NCBI GenBank assembly: GCA_016721735.1
Contig: JADKHM010000011.1
Span: 1 to 36,564, forward strand
Direction of reading: 5' to 3'
Origin: Flavobacterium sp.
GTDB taxonomy: Bacteria; Bacteroidota; Bacteroidia; Flavobacteriales; Flavobacteriaceae
DNA length: 36,564 nt
Part shown: piece by piece, positions 26,138 through 34,114 of the stretch
How the letters are laid out: every line of letters begins with the position of its first letter
Position numbering within the stretch: the stretch's first letter is position 1
Program-made: the position numbers and the translations under genes
The notes under the pieces: generated by a model
Database searches by the model: none
Told to the model about the DNA's origin: nothing
What the model saw: only the letters and a program-made list of their open reading frames with translations

Positions 26138-26419
26138 GTGATTAAAAGTTTTGGAGATAAAGAAACAGAAAAAATATGGGAGGGAATTCAGTCGAGAAAA
26201 TTACCGAGTGAAATTCAAAATGTTGCTAGACGAAAATTGAGAATGATCAATAACTCTCAAAATGTAGTTGACCTAAGAATTCCTCCAGCGAACCATTTAG
26301 AAAAATTAAATGGAGATTTATCTGGACTTTATAGCATAAGAATTAACAATCAATGGAGAATTATTTTTAAATGGGAAAACGATAACGCATTTGAAGTGCA
26401 AATTGTAGATTATCATTAA
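26138..26419 (+). CDS. higB: HigB-type RelE-superfamily toxin
   Basis: 93 residues, starting at GTG 26138 (IKSFGDKETEKIWEG). Motifs ARRKLRMINNSQNVVDLRIP, LEKLNGDLSGLYSIRINNQW and RIIFKWENDNAFEVQIVDYH are characteristic of HigB/plasmid maintenance killer toxins, which cleave ribosome-bound mRNA. It precedes its antitoxin by 11 bp, the reversed toxin-first order typical of higBA. No start-proximal Shine-Dalgarno is evident. The flanks, a SRAP remnant on the left and an intact SRAP gene on the right, suggest arrival with recombination at that locus. Confidence 0.93.
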   Translation: MIKSFGDKETEKIWEGIQSRKLPSEIQNVARRKLRMINNSQNVVDLRIPPANHLEKLNGDLSGLYSIRINNQWRIIFKWENDNAFEVQIVDYH

Positions 26420-26430
26420 AATTAAAAGTT

Positions 26431-26730
26431 ATGGAAAATTTGAAAAACATACATCCTGGAGAAATTTTAAAAGAAGAGTTTCTTGAACCGCTGGGAATTA
26501 CAGCTTATCGCTTGTCTAAAGAAACTTTTATTCCACAGACAAGAGTTAGTGCAATTCTTAAAGGAAATCGTAGAATTACTGCCGATACAGCTTTGAGACT
26601 TTCTAAATATTTAGGCACAAGCGCGAAGTTTTGGCTTGGACTACAAGATGATTATGACTTGGAAGAAGAAAGTAATTCCAAAAAACATAGTTTTGAAAAC
26701 ATTAAGCCAATCGAAAACAACGCAGCATAA
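26431..26730 (+). CDS. higA: HigA-type XRE antitoxin
   Basis: 99 residues with the HigA signature HPGEILKEEFLEPLGITAYR, then helix-turn-helix VSAILKGNRRITADTALRLS and KYLGTSAKFWLGLQDDYDLE. It neutralises HigB and usually represses the shared promoter. The acidic/polar tail (EESNSKKHSFENIKPIENNA) is a typical variable C-terminus. It directly follows higB; the SRAP stop codon begins 20 bp beyond its end on the opposite strand. Confidence 0.95.
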   Translation: MENLKNIHPGEILKEEFLEPLGITAYRLSKETFIPQTRVSAILKGNRRITADTALRLSKYLGTSAKFWLGLQDDYDLEEESNSKKHSFENIKPIENNAA

Positions 26731-26749
26731 CAGCCAATAGCTGTCACGC

Positions 26750-27388
26750 TTAATCCGCTGGAAACCCAATAATCGCCGGCTGGTATTTCGGGAACGCAAA
26801 TTCCATCGGATGATTCTTAGCGTCTAGCCAAGCGTTTTCATCTTCATGCTTAATTAAAATCGGCATTCTCTGATCACCTTCGCTTTCTTTACGGTTGTGA
26901 ATGTATTTCATTTGGGCATCGGCTTCGGTCGTTACGATGCTGTAAGTGTTCCAAACCGAACCGTTTTTGTCTTGCCAGCTGTTGTAAATTCCCGCCAAAC
27001 AAAATAATTCCTGTTCTTGTGAATTGATTTGGTATTTGGTTTTTGATTTGCCTGTTGCGTCATTCCAATGATAATCATAATAAGCCGATACAATGACCAA
27101 GCAACGTTTGTTGATGGAAGGCGCAAAGGACGGTTTTTCCTCTAACGTTTCTACTCGGGCGTTGAGCGTACTTTTCCTAAAATCTTTATCGCGGTTGGTG
27201 GGCAGCAATCCCCAGGTAAAATTAGTCGTGATGATTTCAGGTTTGCTATCCAGTATGATGGGAAGATTGGGATAACTAAATCCGTTGATAAAGTCCGACG
27301 TGAATACATTTTCCTTATGATCGACGTTTTTGTTAAAGAAGTCGGTGATTTCTATGGTTAGTTTGCTTTGTTGGACGTAGTAGCACAT
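26750..27388 (-). CDS. yedK: SOS response-associated peptidase, SRAP/YedK family
   Basis: 212 residues starting MCYY, with the conserved Cys2 that becomes the N-terminal nucleophile after Met removal and crosslinks abasic sites in single-stranded DNA. Other family motifs: FTWGLLPTN, STLNARVETLEEKPSFAPSI, KRCLVIVSAYYDYHW, FCLAGIYNSW, YSIVTTEADAQMKYIHNRK and QRMPILI. The catalytic His/Glu residues are present in these blocks. It shields abasic sites during replication, which fits the nearby dinB, dnaE and S24 repressor. Heptad repeats start at its initiation codon on the upstream side. A diverged 3' remnant of another copy lies beyond HigBA. The gene is complete. Confidence 0.93.
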   Translation of the reverse strand: MCYYVQQSKLTIEITDFFNKNVDHKENVFTSDFINGFSYPNLPIILDSKPEIITTNFTWGLLPTNRDKDFRKSTLNARVETLEEKPSFAPSINKRCLVIVSAYYDYHWNDATGKSKTKYQINSQEQELFCLAGIYNSWQDKNGSVWNTYSIVTTEADAQMKYIHNRKESEGDQRMPILIKHEDENAWLDAKNHPMEFAFPKYQPAIIGFPAD

Positions 27389-27422
27389 GGGTTGTCAATT
27401 GTCGGTTGTTGGTTGTCGGTTG
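27388..27422. repeat. Heptanucleotide repeat array upstream of SRAP
   Basis: Five units: TGGGTTG, TCAATTG, TCGGTTG, TTGGTTG, TCGGTTG, touching the SRAP start codon. They have the same 7-base periodicity and GTTG core as the arrays before dnaE and dinB, but a distinct subfamily (TCGGTTG). Confidence 0.75.
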
Positions 27423-27555
27423 GTTGATTGTTAGAGATAAAAATAGGAAAAATATATAAAAGTTGGCGGGTCTTTTTAATGTTATCATTGGATTATCATA
27501 GGAACGGCTTACCATCATCTGCAGTTCAGAAAGCAAACTAACAAAGTAATAAAAG

Positions 27556-27590
27556 AAACCCTCTTAGAACCTAAGTTCCAAAAGGGTTTT
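27556..27590. terminator. Hairpin terminator overlapping the end of the truncated cupin
   Basis: AAACCCTCTTAGAAC pairs with GTTCCAAAAGGGTTT around CTAA, followed by a T-run on the plus strand and preceded by A-rich sequence that gives a T-run on the minus strand. It can terminate both directions. The cupin stop codon lies in its loop. Confidence 0.75.
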
Positions 27591-27804
27591 TCCTAATGAT
27601 TTCAGCAGTGCCATCAATTATTTGAATATAATTGTCAAAGGGTGATGTTTTATCAGCTAATTCTTCCCCAGCGTCAAAGGAAGATGCTGTGATGTTGCCT
27701 GTGGTTTTTTTGATGATGGTCTTACTCAATACTGCATTGGGAATGTACTGAATGATTTCGACGATGATATGGGATTTTGCTTTTTCAATTTCGGAAGTAT
27801 CCAT
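27571..27804 (-). pseudogene. Truncated cupin-domain protein
   Basis: 77 residues. AVLSKTIIKKTTGNITASSF, AGEELADKTSPFDNYIQII and DGTAEI are the first half of a single-domain cupin (usually about 105-115 residues). The second half, including the late His metal ligand and the PANxPHA loop, is absent: the frame runs straight into the terminator hairpin. No frameshifted continuation is visible beyond it, so this is real truncation, not a base-calling error. It may be expressed but is unlikely to bind metal normally. Confidence 0.65.
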
Positions 27805-28004
27805 TTTTTGTAGAACCTTACCCTTTAATTCAAAATTCGCAATAAGCGATTGTATTGAAAATAATATTCTACTACAAAGGTAGCGTATTAAGTTGGCTTT
27901 GGTTGTCGACCTGTTGTATATTATAATTTAGTTTGAATTCACGGTTTGTTTCGCAGTAAAATCGAGTTGGCGTCCTTCTCATTTTTTACTTTTTAATATT
28001 TGTC

Positions 28005-28012
28005 TATATTTG
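28005..28012 (+). promoter_or_regulatory. Putative -7 element before psuK
   Basis: TATATTTG fits TAnnTTTG, but it lies only 4 bp before the ATG at 28017, so the transcript would be almost leaderless if this site is used. The alternative TAATATTTG at 27994-28002 has a one-base longer spacer. Confidence 0.4.
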
Positions 28013-28016
28013 TTTT

Positions 28017-28946
28017 ATGACTACACGCGTTTTAGGTATTGGCGCCACTTTGATAGATGAATTGTATTTCACTACTAGCGTTCTAGTACCGCATTCTTCT
28101 AATCCTGCGCAGAAGACGACTCACATTGGAGGCGTGATTCACAATATCATGTATCAATTGGCTTTATTGGGTGTCAAACCAGGCCTGATTACTGCGATTG
28201 GTAATGATGCTGAAGGCCAAACTATCAAAGCTCATTTTGACCAAATTCAAATAGATCATGCTGGTGTACTGCAAGCTGACGCCAGTACAGGCAAATATGT
28301 TTCTGTTTTGGATGAAATGGGAAATCTGTTTGTCGCAGTTTGTGAAGATAACTGTGGGAAACACTTAACGGTGGCGTATGTCGAATCGCTATTGAATTAC
28401 ATGAAGACATTTGATCTGCTGCTTATTGATACCAACCTAGAAACCGAAGTGATTCAATGGTTGATTCACTTTGCCAACACCAATCAAAAGTTACTCATCA
28501 TCGAACCTGTTTCGGTAACCAAAGCCAAAAAGCTCGCTACTTTAGATCTCACGGGCGTTTATATGATTACGCCTAATGAAGAAGAGCTGGAAGCGTTGGG
28601 TAGTGACGAGGATGCTTCCCAAGAGGAACAAATTGCCGCTTTGTTGCGGCGAGGCGTCTCCAATTTGTGGCTTCGACAAGGCGCCCAAGGTTCTACTTGG
28701 ATTACCAATACAAGTCGCTTTAGTTTACGCGTGCCTACAATCAACATCTCCGATACAACGGGCGCTGGCGATGCCGCTTTGGCTGGTTGGGTTTATGGTT
28801 TTATGCAAGGGGAAGATGCAACTACTTGTTTGCAATTGGGACACAGTTTGGCTTTGCATATTTTACAACAAAAAGGCGCTGTCGATCCGTCGCTGGATGC
28901 TACGACGCTCCAACATTTAAAGAAAAAATATTATCATGATGAATAA
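28017..28946 (+). CDS. psuK: Pseudouridine kinase, PfkB family
   Basis: 309 residues with PfkB features: N-terminal RVLGIGATLIDELYF, GGVIHNIMYQLALLG, TAIGNDAEGQ, and the C-terminal signature ISDTTGAGDAALAGWVYGF that holds the catalytic Asp and anion hole. The immediately following psuG (11-bp overlap at the ATGATGAATAA junction) identifies the substrate as pseudouridine. PsuK makes pseudouridine 5'-phosphate, which PsuG splits. It is the first gene of a four-gene plus-strand run. Without the neighbour I could only say PfkB sugar/nucleoside kinase. Confidence 0.88.
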   Translation: MTTRVLGIGATLIDELYFTTSVLVPHSSNPAQKTTHIGGVIHNIMYQLALLGVKPGLITAIGNDAEGQTIKAHFDQIQIDHAGVLQADASTGKYVSVLDEMGNLFVAVCEDNCGKHLTVAYVESLLNYMKTFDLLLIDTNLETEVIQWLIHFANTNQKLLIIEPVSVTKAKKLATLDLTGVYMITPNEEELEALGSDEDASQEEQIAALLRRGVSNLWLRQGAQGSTWITNTSRFSLRVPTINISDTTGAGDAALAGWVYGFMQGEDATTCLQLGHSLALHILQQKGAVDPSLDATTLQHLKKKYYHDE

Positions 28947-29850
28947 CCCATTTTTACTTATTTCCCCTGAAGTGCAACAGGCGTTAGATCAGGGTTTACC
29001 TATTGTCGCTTTAGAGTCAACTATTATTTCTCACGGAATGCCGTGGCCTAAGAATGCCGTAACTGCTAAAGAAGTAGAAGCGGTCGTGCGTCAAAATGGC
29101 GCTGTGCCGGCGACAATTGCCATCAAAGACGGGAAGTGCTTGATTGGTTTGACGGAATCCGATATTGATTTCTTTGCGCAAAACCGTGACGTATGGAAAG
29201 TGAGTCTGCGCGACATGCCGTATGTACTTGCTCAAGGTTTGCCAGGAGCTACTACGGTAGCAGCGACCATGCGTATTGCTTCGATGGCGGGAATCAAAAT
29301 CTTCGCTACCGGAGGAATCGGAGGTGTGCACCGTGGCGCGGAAACCACGATGGATATTTCTGCGGATTTAACGGAGATGGCTGCTACTGATGTCGCTATT
29401 GTAGCTGCTGGAGTAAAATCGATTTTAGATATTGGATTGACGTTGGAGTATATGGAAACGATGGGAATACCAGTGGTGACGTACGGGCAGGACGAGTTCC
29501 CGAGTTTTTATTCGTCGAAAAGTGGATTTCTGTCGCCTTTAAGATTAGATACCCCAAACCAGTTTGCAGAATTGCTACAAGCCAAATGGAGCATTGGACT
29601 AAGAGGCTCTGTATTAATCGCGAATCCAGTTCCTGCCGAATATGAAATGAATCCAACCGAAATAGAAATAAAAATTCTTGAAGCCTTAGATCAAGCAAAG
29701 CAGCAAGGCATTAAAGGCAAAGCAGTTACGCCATTTTTATTGCAATATATCGCCAATCATACCGAAGGAGAAAGCCTAGAAACCAACATCGCTTTGGTGA
29801 AAAATAATGCCAAAGTAGCGGCCAGTATTGCCGTTGCGATGCAACAATAA
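28936..29850 (+). CDS. psuG: Pseudouridine-5'-phosphate glycosidase
   Basis: 304 residues with the diagnostic PsuG motifs VALESTIISHGMPWPKN, GAVPATIAIKDGKCLIGL, LPGATTVAATMRIASMAGI, FATGGIGGVHRGAETT, ADLTEMAATDVAIVAAGVKS and DEFPSFYSSKSG. The catalytic Lys in GVKSILDIGLT and the Glu of ALEST are present. It cleaves the C-C glycosidic bond reversibly, giving uracil and ribose 5-phosphate. The start overlaps psuK by 11 bp, so coupling is likely. Two adjacent ATGs (28936, 28939) are both possible. It is full length and intact. Confidence 0.96.
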   Translation: MMNNPFLLISPEVQQALDQGLPIVALESTIISHGMPWPKNAVTAKEVEAVVRQNGAVPATIAIKDGKCLIGLTESDIDFFAQNRDVWKVSLRDMPYVLAQGLPGATTVAATMRIASMAGIKIFATGGIGGVHRGAETTMDISADLTEMAATDVAIVAAGVKSILDIGLTLEYMETMGIPVVTYGQDEFPSFYSSKSGFLSPLRLDTPNQFAELLQAKWSIGLRGSVLIANPVPAEYEMNPTEIEIKILEALDQAKQQGIKGKAVTPFLLQYIANHTEGESLETNIALVKNNAKVAASIAVAMQQ

Positions 29851-29881
29851 AAGACGCCCGTTTCTTTAATTTTAATAGTTT

Positions 29882-30709
29882 ATGATGACTTTATACGATC
29901 AGTTTAAGAGAGATGGTTATTTGATTCTTGAAGATTTTCACACTGCGGATCAATGTGATGCCGTCATGGAAAGGGGAGAAGCACTTGCCAACAGTTTTGA
30001 TTTTGACGGCCATCCGTCTGTTTTTCAAACCAATGAACAAACGCGAACTTCCGACGATTACTTTTTGAATTCCGGAGACAATATTTCGTTCTTTTTTGAG
30101 AAGGATGCCTTTGATGAGAACGGTAAGCTGAAGCAAGATTTATTTCATTCTTTGAACAAAATTGGACATGCCTTGCATGATCTAGATCCTGTTTTTGAAG
30201 CTTTTTCGCGTTCACTGCAACTTAAGAAATTGGCAGCAGAATTAGGGCTTGATTCTTCAGTAATCATTCAAAGTATGCTCATCTTGAAACACGCTAAAAT
30301 TGGTGGTGTTGTAGATGTGCATCAGGATGCTACCTTTTTATATACCGAACCCAAATCGTGTATTGGTTTTTGGTTTGCTTTAGAAGATGCGACGATAGAA
30401 AATGGATGTTTGTGGGCAAAACCAGGTGGACACAACACCAGTTTGCGCTCTTGGTTCAAAAGAAAATCTTCGGGAGGGACGGAAATGCACATTTTTGATG
30501 AAGCGCCACTTTCGATGGAAGACATGATTCCACTTGAAGTTAAGAAAGGTACATGCATCGTTTTGGATGGATTGTTGCCACATTATAGTTTACCGAACAC
30601 TAGTGGGAAATCGCGTCAGGCTTATGCGATACATACCATTGACCGCAACGCGAAATACCCAGCGGAAAACTGGTTGCATAGAGATATGTCGACTTTGAAA
30701 GGATTTTAA
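29882..30709 (+). CDS. Phytanoyl-CoA dioxygenase-family (PhyH) Fe(II)/2-oxoglutarate oxygenase
   Basis: 275 residues of the PHYHD1-like branch. Iron ligands are visible as HxD in VVDVHQDATFLYTEP and a distal His in LLPHYSLPNTSGKS, with the 2-oxoglutarate Arg probably in SRQAYAIHT. FWFALEDATIENGCLWAKPG is the usual central motif. It hydroxylates an unknown small substrate. It lies 31 bp after psuG and 9 bp before a TIM-barrel gene, hence probably in the same operon, which is an unusual partner for pseudouridine breakdown. Confidence 0.9.
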   Translation: MMTLYDQFKRDGYLILEDFHTADQCDAVMERGEALANSFDFDGHPSVFQTNEQTRTSDDYFLNSGDNISFFFEKDAFDENGKLKQDLFHSLNKIGHALHDLDPVFEAFSRSLQLKKLAAELGLDSSVIIQSMLILKHAKIGGVVDVHQDATFLYTEPKSCIGFWFALEDATIENGCLWAKPGGHNTSLRSWFKRKSSGGTEMHIFDEAPLSMEDMIPLEVKKGTCIVLDGLLPHYSLPNTSGKSRQAYAIHTIDRNAKYPAENWLHRDMSTLKGF

Positions 30710-30718
30710 AGAATTCCT

Positions 30719-31549
30719 ATGAAAATTAAATACTCCTTTACCTATTGGGGCAGCGAGCATTTGTCGCCGACGCAATTCATACAAGACATTCATGCTGCTG
30801 GCTTTGACGGCGCGGAATTATTTCTAACACCGACCGACGCCATTTCCAAGGAATTTATGGTTGCCATCGACTCGATTAGAAAAGAAAATCCTGATTTTTA
30901 TTTTATCACTTTGCAACTTCCTTTTCCACAGCAAGAAACTGCAGCAGCGCACATTCAAGTGATGGAAGAGAACTACCGAAAACTGGCCGATTTGCAGCCG
31001 TTATTTATTAATTCACATACGGGCAGAGATTATTTTTCTTTTGATGACAACTGTCGGATTATTGACTCCGCCATGAATTTTTCTGCAAGAAATGGGATTA
31101 GAATCTTGCATGAAACCCATCGTGGACGTTTTTCTTTTCATGCCGCTTCGCTGATTCCGTATCTCAGAAAATTCCCTGAAATAGAATTGGTTGGCGATTT
31201 TTCTCATTTCTGTACTGTTTCGGAGAGCATGCTTGCGGATCAACAGGAAATACTGGCTGAAATTATACCTCATGTAGCGCACATTCATGCGAGAGTGGGC
31301 TACGAACAAGGGCCTCAAGTTAATGATCCACAAGCGCCAGAATGGCAAGGACATTTGCAACAATTTGCGGCTTGGTGGCAGCAAATCATTGACGCTAGAC
31401 AATTGGCTGGTCAATCTTTATTTACAGTCACGCCCGAATTTGGACCTGCACCTTATATGCCGACCGCTCCTTATTCGCAGCAAGCCCTCAGTAACCAATG
31501 GGATAATAATGTGTTTATGATGAGATATTTGCGGAGTGCATTGCGATAA
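30719..31549 (+). CDS. Sugar phosphate isomerase/epimerase-type TIM barrel protein
   Basis: 276 residues of the AP_endonuc_2/xylose-isomerase-like superfamily. Ordered metal-ligand motifs are visible: Glu in LHETHRGRFSF, Asp in LVGDFSHFC, His in HIHARVGYEQGPQVNDP and Glu in VTPEFGPAPYMPT. Related proteins isomerise or epimerise sugars or sugar acids. It ends the psuK-psuG-PhyH run, 9 bp after the dioxygenase, so the operon could handle a C-glycoside or modified sugar. Substrate unknown. A/T-rich sequence and a converging gene follow. Confidence 0.88.
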   Translation: MKIKYSFTYWGSEHLSPTQFIQDIHAAGFDGAELFLTPTDAISKEFMVAIDSIRKENPDFYFITLQLPFPQQETAAAHIQVMEENYRKLADLQPLFINSHTGRDYFSFDDNCRIIDSAMNFSARNGIRILHETHRGRFSFHAASLIPYLRKFPEIELVGDFSHFCTVSESMLADQQEILAEIIPHVAHIHARVGYEQGPQVNDPQAPEWQGHLQQFAAWWQQIIDARQLAGQSLFTVTPEFGPAPYMPTAPYSQQALSNQWDNNVFMMRYLRSALR

Positions 31550-31617
31550 ATTATAATGAAAGCATCCAATTACTTCCTGTTTTTTTGTAAGATGGATGTC
31601 GTTTGGGTTAATATTTT

Positions 31618-33360
31618 CTACAACTTTGAAATTTTTAAAATAAAGTCACTTTTGTCTTTAAGTCGAAAAAAATAAATGCCTGACGGAAACAAGCAGATAT
31701 CAATTGCTGTAGTTTCAGAAATTAGTTTTCCAAAATAGATTTCTTTACCCAATTGATCATATATTGAATAATTGGAACCAATCAAATCCATGCTCACCCT
31801 AACATTAATAGATTCTTTTGTTGGATTTGGAAAAATAGAGCAACGATCTTCGATTTTTTCAGTCACATCATTAGTATTCAAGACTGTACTTAAAATCACT
31901 TCAGAAGATTGGTCAACGCATGCTCCAGATGAAACTAAGCATCGAAATAGTTGGTTGTTGTTTGAAGTAGTCACTGATGAAATGGTTAAAGTAGCATCGG
32001 TAGCACCAAAATATTGACCTGCATTGCTGAGATTTTGAAAACCTATCCCAAAATTACCTTGCCATTGGTAATTGACATTTGGGTAGGAGGATTGCACTGA
32101 AAACTCAGCGTTGTCTCCAATAGAAACTGATTGATTGCTTGGTTGCACATCGATTAATGGAATGCAAGCAACAGCAAGCAATGCCGAACCACTCGCTAAA
32201 TCGCAGAAGCCTGAAGAAACAATACATCTGAACCATTGGTCATTGTTTGATGCAAGCAAATTTGAAATAATCAAAGTGTTCGTTAAAGCACCGCTATATT
32301 GATCATTATCAATGATGTTTTCAAATCCATTTCCAATATCCGATTGCCATTGATAAGTCAAATTAGATCCTGTTGCTGCAATACTAAAAGTTGCATCGCC
32401 AAAGAGATTTGCTGTTTGAACTGCAGGTTGCGCTGTAATCAAAGCATGGCTGCATAAATTTGTCGGGTCAGCTTCCCAAAAATCTTTTTTAAAAGGCTCA
32501 TCGAAACCTGTTCCAATATAGGCGAGATTACCTATTGAAAAACCAGTAGGAATGCCTCTTCGTCCACTTGGAATATTTTCTAAATGTTTCCAAGAGTCTG
32601 TATTTGGGGAATATTCCCAAAATTCATCATCATTTTGTCCAACACCTCCAATATAACCTTTGTTATTTACAGAAAAGTCAGCAGCTCGGTCGGCAGAAGA
32701 AGCTCCGATACTTGCTTTTTGTGTCCACACGTCTGTTAATTGGTCCCATTCCCAAAAGCTTGCAACTCCCATTAGCACGTAGCCTTTACTTCCAATCGAA
32801 AAGCCAGATGCTAAGAAAGTACCTTCCGCCGGAATGTTTGCTTTTTGAGTCCAGGTATCAGTGGCTTGATCCCATTCCCAAAGGTCATTGCTTCCAGCTA
32901 TATTGGTGTTGGAACTACCAGTCAACATATAACCTTTCGTTCCTATAGAAAACCCGACGCCTTCAGCTCTCCCGATTGGGATGTTTGCCTTTTGTGTCCA
33001 TGTATCCGTTGATTGATCCCATTCCCAAAAGTCATTCTTATAATTAATACCTCCGGCACCATCGTATCCCGTTCCGACATATATTTTGTTGCCGATCGAG
33101 AATCCTATTGCACCTAATCTTCCTGTGGATGGAAAATTTGCTTTTTGTGTCCACGTGTTCGTCAACTGGTCCCATTCCCAGAAATCATTTTTACGGCCAT
33201 TTTCATCTTGACCCAATCCGATATATCCTTTTGTACCAATGGATGCGCTGATGGCACTCCACCGAGCGGTTCCTCCAAAATCATTTTTTTGAACCCAGTC
33301 TGTTTGACTAAAGGTTGCATTGAAACTCAGCATGCATAACACTACTAAGAAATTTTTCAT
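31618..33360 (-). CDS. T9SS-exported kelch-repeat and Ig-domain protein
   Basis: About 580 residues from ATG 33360 (MKNFLVVLCMLSF); three further residues are open upstream. A signal peptide ends near FSQ. Six kelch blades follow, each with FWEWDQxTDTWTQKA and a GFSIGxKGYxxxG core (about residues 20-300). Two Ig-like repeats come next (QPAVQTANLFGDATFSI..., QPSNQSVSIGDNAEFSVQ...), each with paired Cys in WFRCIVSSGFCD and LFRCLVSSGACV. A type A T9SS sorting domain closes the protein (IFPNPTKESINVRVSM, ending ILKISKL). It is a surface adhesin or carbohydrate-associated protein. It converges with the isomerase operon. Confidence 0.93.
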   Translation of the reverse strand: MKNFLVVLCMLSFNATFSQTDWVQKNDFGGTARWSAISASIGTKGYIGLGQDENGRKNDFWEWDQLTNTWTQKANFPSTGRLGAIGFSIGNKIYVGTGYDGAGGINYKNDFWEWDQSTDTWTQKANIPIGRAEGVGFSIGTKGYMLTGSSNTNIAGSNDLWEWDQATDTWTQKANIPAEGTFLASGFSIGSKGYVLMGVASFWEWDQLTDVWTQKASIGASSADRAADFSVNNKGYIGGVGQNDDEFWEYSPNTDSWKHLENIPSGRRGIPTGFSIGNLAYIGTGFDEPFKKDFWEADPTNLCSHALITAQPAVQTANLFGDATFSIAATGSNLTYQWQSDIGNGFENIIDNDQYSGALTNTLIISNLLASNNDQWFRCIVSSGFCDLASGSALLAVACIPLIDVQPSNQSVSIGDNAEFSVQSSYPNVNYQWQGNFGIGFQNLSNAGQYFGATDATLTISSVTTSNNNQLFRCLVSSGACVDQSSEVILSTVLNTNDVTEKIEDRCSIFPNPTKESINVRVSMDLIGSNYSIYDQLGKEIYFGKLISETTAIDICLFPSGIYFFRLKDKSDFILKISKL

Positions 33361-33442
33361 AATTATCATCTGTTGTATTAGGTTATTGTTTATTCATAAT
33401 AGTGCGTCGAAATTAAAAGAAAGCCAATGAACATGATGATTA

Positions 33443-33640
33443 TTGACTTTAAGTGGAGTCGGGGAGAATATCGCATATCAGGTCCTGAATTCAAAATCTG
33501 CGAATGCAATTTACTTATTTTTGCAAAGACAGACGCCTATAAACGAAAAAATCCATTCAAGTGAACTTGATGGATTTTTGTCATTTACAGTCGCAAACAA
33601 ATTGCGAGTGATGTGGAGTCGGGGAGAGTCGAACCTACTT
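33443..33640 (-). other. Two fragments of a tmRNA (ssrA) 3' end with a hairpin between, possible attachment-site scars
   Basis: On the minus strand, GTTCGACTCTCCCCGACTCC at 33613-33632 matches the T-loop, T-stem and acceptor 3' strand of a bacterial tmRNA 3' end, but the upstream T-stem half is lost, so it is not a working tmRNA. A shorter copy (CTCCCCGACTCCAC) lies at 33453-33466, giving a direct repeat of GTGGAGTCGGGGAGA 159 bp apart. The 106-residue open frame across them is not a gene. ssrA is a classic phage and island integration site. Confidence 0.55.
33546..33579. terminator. Bidirectional hairpin terminator-like structure
   Basis: AAAAATCCATTCAAGT pairs with AACTTGATGGATTTTT with one bulged T; the flanks are A-rich on the left and T-rich on the right. 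It lies between the two tmRNA fragments. Confidence 0.6.
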
Positions 33641-33847
33641 AAAATTACCAATGTTTTCGGGGCTTTTAATCGGACGCATTGCAATACTAACCGAATTCGC
33701 ACCTCGTATTTTGTAATAAAATTCGATAAATCTTGTAGGATAAATTTACAAAACACGCTTTGATTACGCAAGTTATTTGGACTTCTTTTTAAACATGTAA
33801 ATGAACATGTTGTTATTCATATTTATTTTTTGGCTTGAATTTCCCAT

Positions 33848-34036
33848 TTATTTCTTTATCCAACAATACAACGAACTACATGTTCCATTTGTAAACCAGT
33901 ATACTCGCAAAAATTCTTCAATAGAAACTAAATGATGCGGTTCTTTATTGAAGTGCTTTTGATCTTTATCAAATACAATCTTGCTTGTAAATACCTTTTT
34001 CCTGTAATACGCTGCACATCTTTTGGATAGATACAT
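33848..34036 (-). CDS. Small possible helix-rich peptide, doubtful
   Basis: 62 residues: MYLSKRCAAYYRKKVFTSKI, then HHLVSIEEFLRVYWF. With one base fewer in the A-run at 33909-33913 the end becomes SIEEFCEYTGLQMEHVVRCI, which looks like a helix-turn-helix or excisionase fragment. It lies in an otherwise noncoding stretch next to possible attachment scars. I give it low weight: no homology is recognised and the sequence may be chance. Confidence 0.3.
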   Translation of the reverse strand: MYLSKRCAAYYRKKVFTSKIVFDKDQKHFNKEPHHLVSIEEFLRVYWFTNGTCSSLYCWIKK

Positions 34037-34082
34037 ACTCTAGTACTATTCGATATCACTTTTTTTTCATTTTCATACACTA

Positions 34083-34114
34083 TCCTAGCCTTTGACTAGG
34101 CTTTGACTAGGCTT
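34083..34114 (+). repeat. Short direct repeat (CTTTGACTAGG x2)
   Basis: Two copies of CTTTGACTAGG (11-base period), preceded by an inverted CCTAG and followed by CTTTGGTG, in the 960-bp mainly noncoding stretch 33370-34331. Apart from this, the tmRNA fragments and a hairpin, I see nothing else in it. Confidence 0.6.

Noticed and set aside
33613..33632. Complete tRNA or tmRNA
   Set aside because: Only the T-loop and acceptor 3' strand are present; the 5' half and matching T-stem are missing.
33443..33763. 106-residue open frame with WSRGESN
   Set aside because: Antisense translation of a tmRNA 3'-end fragment, a known source of false genes.
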